Positions 59,685 to 64,000 of a stretch of 64,000 bases of DNA are shown piece after piece. Position numbers and translations under genes: made by a program. The stretch lies in NCBI GenBank assembly GCA_021203545.1, contig JAJQAZ010000003.1, positions 1 through 64,000 on the forward strand. Direction: 5' to 3'. Origin of the DNA: Tannerellaceae bacterium (lineage in GTDB: Bacteria > Bacteroidota > Bacteroidia > Bacteroidales > Tannerellaceae). The notes beneath the pieces were generated by a model. The model worked only from the letters and a program-made list of their open reading frames with translations, had not been told where the DNA came from and ran no database searches. Position 1 is the first letter of the stretch, and each line of letters opens with the position of its first letter.

Positions 59685-59842
59685 ACTCTTCTTCTTTCTT
59701 GTGTTGGTTTATAAAACGAATGTTATCCGGTATAAGTTTATTAAGAGGATTGTATAAATAGTTAAAATGAATCCGGAGTTCCAGCCATTGCTCTGAAATA
59801 TTCTTAAATTTGTTGGCACAAGCCCGATTGTAAGATGATACC

Positions 59843-59850
59843 TACCTTTG
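59843..59850 (+). promoter_or_regulatory. Candidate -7 box TACCTTTG for the nitroreductase gene
   Basis: Matches TAnnTTTG 92 bases before the ATG. The hairpin at 59865-59894 would then be at the start of the leader. Confidence 0.4.
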
Positions 59851-59864
59851 TTCAGCAGAGTTTT

Positions 59865-59894
59865 GTTCGGCGTAGCGTCCTCGCTACGCCGAAC
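59865..59894 (+). repeat. Perfect 13-bp hairpin upstream of the nitroreductase gene
   Basis: GTTCGGCGTAGCG (59865-59877), loop TCCT, CGCTACGCCGAAC (59882-59894). The same left-arm word occurs at 36218-36229. Confidence 0.75.
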
Positions 59895-59941
59895 GAAGGA
59901 AGCCTAATAAGACTTGATGAAAAATTATAATAATATAGGAT

Positions 59942-60550
59942 ATGAAACAATTTAGTTCGTTTTTAGTAATAAGTTTACTGATTATTTTATCCGGTGCATT
60001 GGGGGGCGGTTGTAGCTCTGCGACAGAAAATAAAAGTAAGGAAGAGGACAGGGCTATTTCCGTATTAATGAACAGGAAGAGTGTACGGGATTATAACGAA
60101 AACATGCCTGTTAAAAAGGAAGAGATAGAAACAATACTAAAGGCGGCCATGGCTGCACCTTCGGGACGTGACATCCGGCCCTGGGAATTTATTGTTATTG
60201 ATGATAAAGAGACTCTGGCTGCTATGGCCGGGGAACTTTCTACTGCCCGGATGTTAGCCAAAGCACCGGCAGCGATCGTTGTATGTGGAGATAGTATTGA
60301 GTCGTTTTACTGGTATCTGGATTGCGCCGCGGCTACACAAAATATACTGTTGGCAGCCGAAGCGCTGGACCTGGGTGCCGTATGGACAGCCTCCTATCCC
60401 TATGAAGACCGCATGGCGGTTGTAAAGAAATATACAAATCTTCCGGATCATATCCTGCCTCTTGCAGTTATTCCTATCGGTTACCCGGTAGGCAAACAAA
60501 CACCAAAAGATAAATTCGACGAAAAGAAAATCCATTATAACACCTGGTAG
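59942..60550 (+). CDS. Nitroreductase-family lipoprotein
   Basis: 202 residues. A lipoprotein signal peptide (LGGGCSSATEN) precedes a complete nitroreductase fold: SVLMNRKSVRDYNENMPV and AAMAAPSGRDIRPWEFIV form the FMN site, and ALDLGAVWTASYPYE and PLAVIPIGYPVGKQTP close it. FMN nitroreductases are normally cytoplasmic, since they need NAD(P)H; an exported, membrane-anchored one must use another electron donor. Intact and convergent with tspO. Confidence 0.9.
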   Translation: MKQFSSFLVISLLIILSGALGGGCSSATENKSKEEDRAISVLMNRKSVRDYNENMPVKKEEIETILKAAMAAPSGRDIRPWEFIVIDDKETLAAMAGELSTARMLAKAPAAIVVCGDSIESFYWYLDCAAATQNILLAAEALDLGAVWTASYPYEDRMAVVKKYTNLPDHILPLAVIPIGYPVGKQTPKDKFDEKKIHYNTW

Positions 60551-60556
60551 TAAAAT

Positions 60557-61035
60557 TCAGGCTCCCGTTGGATTATAGATCAGGATATACAAATTCAGAT
60601 AAGCGGCAAAAGTTACCCATACGATATAAGGTATAAACAATAGGCTGCTCAACCGGAATAGGGGATAGCTTCTTACGGCATATAATACGATCAATATATC
60701 CAGCAAAATAATGTCCAGCATACCCAACAGGGGATTTTCCAGATAGAAGAAAAGATACTCCACATAAAGTTGAAAACGAGCTGAATGGCAAAAAGACGGA
60801 TAAAATACATCCGGTTGTCATTTTGCGAATCAATAATAAGCCCTACAGAAAGCCCCATACAAACATACAGGAAACCCCATGCCAGAGGGAAAGCCCAGTT
60901 TGGTGGAGATAAAGGAGATTTTTTTAACAACGGATACCAGTTTTCAACAGCATCCGACTGCAGATAGGCGGCAATTCCTCCTACCAAAAAACAGATCGCA
61001 ACAGGTACTAAATAACTTAATACTTTCTTCAGCAT
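60557..61035 (-). pseudogene. tspO: TspO/MBR-family membrane protein, one frameshift
   Basis: Five membrane helices, about 159 residues when joined. The first piece carries the family motif SPPNWAFPLAWGFLYVCMG and QLVFNFMWSIF; at an A run (plus strand, 60750-60753) one base is missing, and restoring it gives FNFMWSIFFFYLENPLLG and the last two helices (LFIPYIVWVTFAAYLN). TspO binds tetrapyrroles and other ligands and acts in stress responses. It follows the second sensor kinase gene by 29 bases, so it may be in that operon. The indel is in a homopolymer. Confidence 0.88.
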
Positions 61036-61064
61036 ACAAACATTTTTTCTGTTAGAACAGAGAT

Positions 61065-62069
61065 TTACTCTTTATGTTCATACAGAGGAAGATGCAAAGA
61101 GAAACAGGTCTGCACATCCGGTATAGAAGAGACTTGAAGTTCTCCCTGATGCAGACGTACAATCCGGTGGGCAATACTAAGACCTATACCGTTTCCCTCC
61201 TTTTTTGTGGAATAGAAAGGTGTAAATATAACCGTTTGAAGTTCACGGGGAATACCTGTGCCATTATCTATAATACGGATTACTGGCGCGCTCCTTTGCT
61301 TCTCCGCAATCACTTTTACCCAACCGTTTTCTTTTCCTTCTATAGCCTGTAAAGCATTACACACCAGATTCAGTAAGCCCAGTAACAACAGGTTGGGATC
61401 CACAAAAAGGTCAGGATCTCCTGTCTGTTCATAGCAAACACAAAGTTGCCCTGCCTCACCGGTTAGCAACTGCTTTAATCGGTCAAATAAAGTTCCGGTT
61501 TTTATGGCTATTTTTTGTGGCTCCGGCAAATGGGTCATACGGTGATAAGCGTCCAAAAGAGCCAGAAGTATTTTCCCCTGTGATTCGATAATGGCTAACC
61601 CTTCCCGGATTTCATCTTCCGTATAAAGTTCATACTGTTGCCCCATTTCCGATGCAAGTGTAGTAACCGGCGTAACAGCATTCCTGATTTCGTGTGCCAT
61701 TACCTGTAACAGGCTTTCATAATATATCCGGTTCTCTTTATTGACCGATTCCTTTTCACTAAAAAGGATCGTAATACGATCCATCTCGCGGTATAGATCA
61801 TTCAGTAACGGATCAGTAGTAACCACCGGATACCGGTTCGTAAAATCATTGTGCCGGATAGCTTCAAAAAAGAAAGCCAACTGATTGTTTGAACGGTTTA
61901 TTAACCGGATTATAAACATACCTATCAACAGGATAACCACCAAACCCACAGCTGCTAACGTATAGGAAAAGCCGGTTATCAACAACCCACTCACCCAAAA
62001 GGATAAAAGCACCAGCAAGACAAGGGAACCAATGATCCGGATATAAAATAGGTTACGCATACGAGTCAT
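61065..62069 (-). CDS. Sensor histidine kinase of the second signalling pair
   Basis: 334 residues: two membrane helices (about 12-55: LVLLVLLSFWVSGLLITGF, VVILLIGMFIIRLI), a HAMP-like linker, phosphorylated His in LLQVMAHEIRNAVTPVTTLA, N box LLNLVCNALQAIEG, G boxes IIDNGTGI and GNGIGLSIAHRIV. Short periplasmic loop, so the signal may be sensed in the membrane. Overlaps the regulator gene (ATGA). A relative of the interrupted kinase at 43272, here intact. Confidence 0.93.
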   Translation of the reverse strand: MTRMRNLFYIRIIGSLVLLVLLSFWVSGLLITGFSYTLAAVGLVVILLIGMFIIRLINRSNNQLAFFFEAIRHNDFTNRYPVVTTDPLLNDLYREMDRITILFSEKESVNKENRIYYESLLQVMAHEIRNAVTPVTTLASEMGQQYELYTEDEIREGLAIIESQGKILLALLDAYHRMTHLPEPQKIAIKTGTLFDRLKQLLTGEAGQLCVCYEQTGDPDLFVDPNLLLLGLLNLVCNALQAIEGKENGWVKVIAEKQRSAPVIRIIDNGTGIPRELQTVIFTPFYSTKKEGNGIGLSIAHRIVRLHQGELQVSSIPDVQTCFSLHLPLYEHKE

Positions 62070-62638
62070 AAATTATACTTCCTGATTTTATTGTAAAGAG
62101 TCTGCCGGGTAATGTCCAACTGATTGGCAGCTAAAGAAAGATTCCATTTATTTTCGATCAATACTTTCTTAATAAACTGCTTTTCCATTTCTTCCAGAGT
62201 TTCGCTTTTCTGCGGATTACAAACAGGTGTAGGTTCCTGCTTTACGTATTTGTGCTGCCGTCTTACCATCGCAGCCTGTAAGGCATCCAGCAACTTTTCG
62301 TTCTCCCAGGGTTTAACTATAAAATCCGAAGCCCCTTTTTTCAAAGCTTCCACAGCCAGATCAATTTTTGCATAAGCAGTCATCAATAGTACTTCCGGAG
62401 GTGTATCCTGTCCGAGTATACATTCCAGCCAGAACAGTCCCTCCTCTCCGGCCTGTTTACCGGTTACAAAATTCATATCCAGTAATACAATATCCGTATC
62501 TTTCGCACTCAACAGTGCCGGCAATGCGGTAGGATCAGTCAGGGTAACCACCCTTTTAAACCGGCGGGAAAGCATGAGCCGCAAACTATGAAGCAAACCG
62601 GTGTTATCATCTACTATTATAATTTTTCCCTGTATCAT
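62066..62638 (-). CDS. Response regulator with Fis-type DNA-binding domain, no AAA+ domain
   Basis: 190 residues: receiver domain (about 1-120; Asp in DIVLLDMNFVTGK, Lys in FIVKPWENE) and a short linker leading to a Fis-type helix-turn-helix (LSLAANQLDITRQTLYNKIRK). The architecture is that of PrrA/RegA regulators: it lacks the sigma-54 ATPase module of its paralogue at 44267. It must act at promoters of ordinary sigma factors. Divergent from the FtsX permease gene at 62814, with a perfect palindrome between. Confidence 0.93.
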   Translation of the reverse strand: MIQGKIIIVDDNTGLLHSLRLMLSRRFKRVVTLTDPTALPALLSAKDTDIVLLDMNFVTGKQAGEEGLFWLECILGQDTPPEVLLMTAYAKIDLAVEALKKGASDFIVKPWENEKLLDALQAAMVRRQHKYVKQEPTPVCNPQKSETLEEMEKQFIKKVLIENKWNLSLAANQLDITRQTLYNKIRKYNL

Positions 62639-62703
62639 TGCATCTACTCTTTACTCTGTGCAAGTAACTCATTTTTTCTTATATCTGTACACCGGCCTGC
62701 CTG

Positions 62704-62726
62704 TATTGTCTAAATATTAGACAATA
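62704..62726. promoter_or_regulatory. Perfect 23-bp palindrome between regulator and permease
   Basis: Arms TATTGTCTAA and TTAGACAATA around a 3-base centre ATA. It sits in the 175-base divergent gap, 66 bases from the regulator start and 88 from the permease start, and is the natural operator candidate for the regulator. It lacks a T tract, so a terminator is unlikely. Confidence 0.65.
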
Positions 62727-62813
62727 TACCCGTTAATAAACATACTTTCCTGCCGGAGATAAAAAAACAATCGTTTTTTGAAATAGCTTTGAGTAAACAT
62801 TTATTTTTATCCT

Positions 62814-64000
62814 ATGGAACTGCCTGTAACACTCAAATTGGTTCTGCGGAACTGGAAAAGAAATAAAGCATTTGCAGTTATTTCTATTCTTAGCTTGGCT
62901 ATTGGAATAACCTGTACCAATTTGCTGGCTGTTTTCGTAATCCACGAATACAATATAGAATCGTCTAACCCAAACCTGAACCGGATTTTTTTCTGAGCCA
63001 GGACTCACCTATGGGAACAGGAGATAAAGTGCTTTTCACACCTCTGGGTATTCCTGAAAGAATACAACAGGAATTTCCCGAAGTAGAGAGTTGGCTGCAA
63101 ATCCAGACCGGTTGCTGTAAATACACAGAGTACAACAACAAAATATATACAGATGTAAATCTGCTCTGCACAACCGGAGAGTTTATAGATTTTTTTCCTT
63201 ACGGGATTAAATCCGGAACTTTAGAAGAAGCATTCACCGCACCGGACAGAGTAGCGATCTCCGAATCATTCGCGCGACGGATGTTTGGCGACAAAAATCC
63301 ATTGGATGAAATCATCTGTTTCTATTCTATATATGGAGAGCCAAGAAATCTGCGGATAAGTGGCGTCTTTAAAGAGCGGGAACAATCTATCCTTGCATGC
63401 GATGCCATAACCTCTTTCGAAGATTCTTACGGGGGTATCACACCGTTAAAGATGAGCGAAAAAACAGATCCGGAACACTTCCGGAACAAACTAAATGAAA
63501 GTAATATCCCTACGATTACGGGAGACCAAGGAAACTATTATATAGAGACCTTAAAGGATACTTATTTTAATACCTCTCTCCGGCAGGAGTCTTTTCAGAT
63601 TTTAAAAAGCAGGGAGTTTAATCTGATACAGACCGGGTTGTTTTCTTCCATTCTGATTCTTTGTATTGCCTGTTTTAACTATATCAATCTCAACTTTTCC
63701 CGTATCCTGCAACAAATCCGGATTATTCATATACAAAAACTTATGGGAGCGGAAAATGTGACTATCCGGCAACACCTCTTTACCGATACCTGTCTTACCG
63801 TATGCATTGCATTCGTATTGTCTATCCTGTTGGTTTTCGATTTGCTACCCCTGTTCAACAGGATCACTTCGGGAAATCTTTCTGCCGGATTTTTCTTTAA
63901 CAAACAGGTATTACCTTTTATTCTATTTTTTATCCTGCTGCTGGCCCTTATACCGGCCTGGTATATCAGCAGGAAATTATCCGGACTGTCGGGCAGCGAT
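62814..64000 (+). pseudogene. FtsX/MacB-type ABC permease 3, frameshifted and cut by window end
   Basis: N-terminal 60 codons MELPVTLKLVLRNWKRNKAFAVI end at a run of seven T (62986-62992). With one more T the frame reads LNRIFFLSQDSPMGTGDKV and stays open to 64000, with the MacB-core motif VAISESFARRMFGDKNPLD and FtsX helices (GLFSSILILCIACFNYINL, IRIIHIQKLMGAENVT). It belongs to the same family as the permeases at 48591 and 50988 and stands in the same place relative to its sensor pair. The 3' end lies beyond the window. The indel is in a homopolymer. Confidence 0.88.

Noticed and set aside
1-64000. tRNA, rRNA, insertion sequences, prophage or toxin-antitoxin genes
   Set aside because: Nothing with a cloverleaf, rRNA-like stretch, transposase, integrase or phage structural motif was noticed on reading both strands; a dedicated search could still find a short RNA gene.

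Overview
The window is a chromosomal segment of a Bacteroidota bacterium, most likely order Bacteroidales. Supporting signs are a SusC/SusD glycan locus with a hybrid two-component sensor, a three-gene quinol:fumarate reductase, LysO split into two genes, FtsX-type permeases with TolC and HlyD, and -7 boxes of the form TAnnTTTG upstream of many genes. I see no rRNA, tRNA, CRISPR array, insertion sequence or prophage. The species cannot be named from sequence reading alone.

Layout. 1-12.5 kb: GntR regulator, dihydrolipoyl dehydrogenase, PH-domain protein, nicotinate phosphoribosyltransferase, MATE transporter, BON lipoprotein and LysM protein, L-aspartate oxidase, rubrerythrin, SulP transporter, and a LiaF-like plus LytTR pair. 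12.8-30.3 kb: a polysaccharide utilisation locus. A minus-strand operon (GH95, GH36, a second clan GH-D enzyme, SusC, SusD, an unrecognised lipoprotein) is divergent from a 1329-residue hybrid sensor; the enzymes point to a glycan carrying alpha-L-fucose (or alpha-L-galactose) and alpha-galactose. 30.7-42.1 kb: frdCAB, LysO, two small unknown proteins, a large palindromic repeat element, asd, a lamin-tail surface protein and threonine dehydrogenase. 42.1-53.4 kb: an NtrC-type sensor/regulator pair divergent from TolC, HlyD and two FtsX/MacB-like permeases, with a possible sigma-54 promoter and two tandem operator-like sites between them. 53.4-60.6 kb: small secreted protein, SDR oxidoreductase, thioredoxin-domain protein, a deleted MutS-family pseudogene, SRPBCC protein, lipoprotein nitroreductase. 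60.6-64 kb: TspO, a second sensor/regulator pair, and a divergent FtsX permease cut by the window end.

Two things stand out. First, about 14 of 46 genes are interrupted: eleven single-base indels, nearly all in homopolymer runs, three in-frame stop codons, and one gene with two internal deletions. Homopolymer sequencing error is the simplest reading of the indels, but the nonsense codons and the MutS deletions fit real gene decay better. Second, the intergenic regions are full of palindromic repeats: two tandem arrays with an exact 22-nt period, four dispersed copies of one 22-bp palindrome, an array of GGATT/AATCC palindromes, a 414-bp inverted-repeat element, and looser CAGATTA/AATCTGCGT hairpins. 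These are the best candidates for something undescribed.
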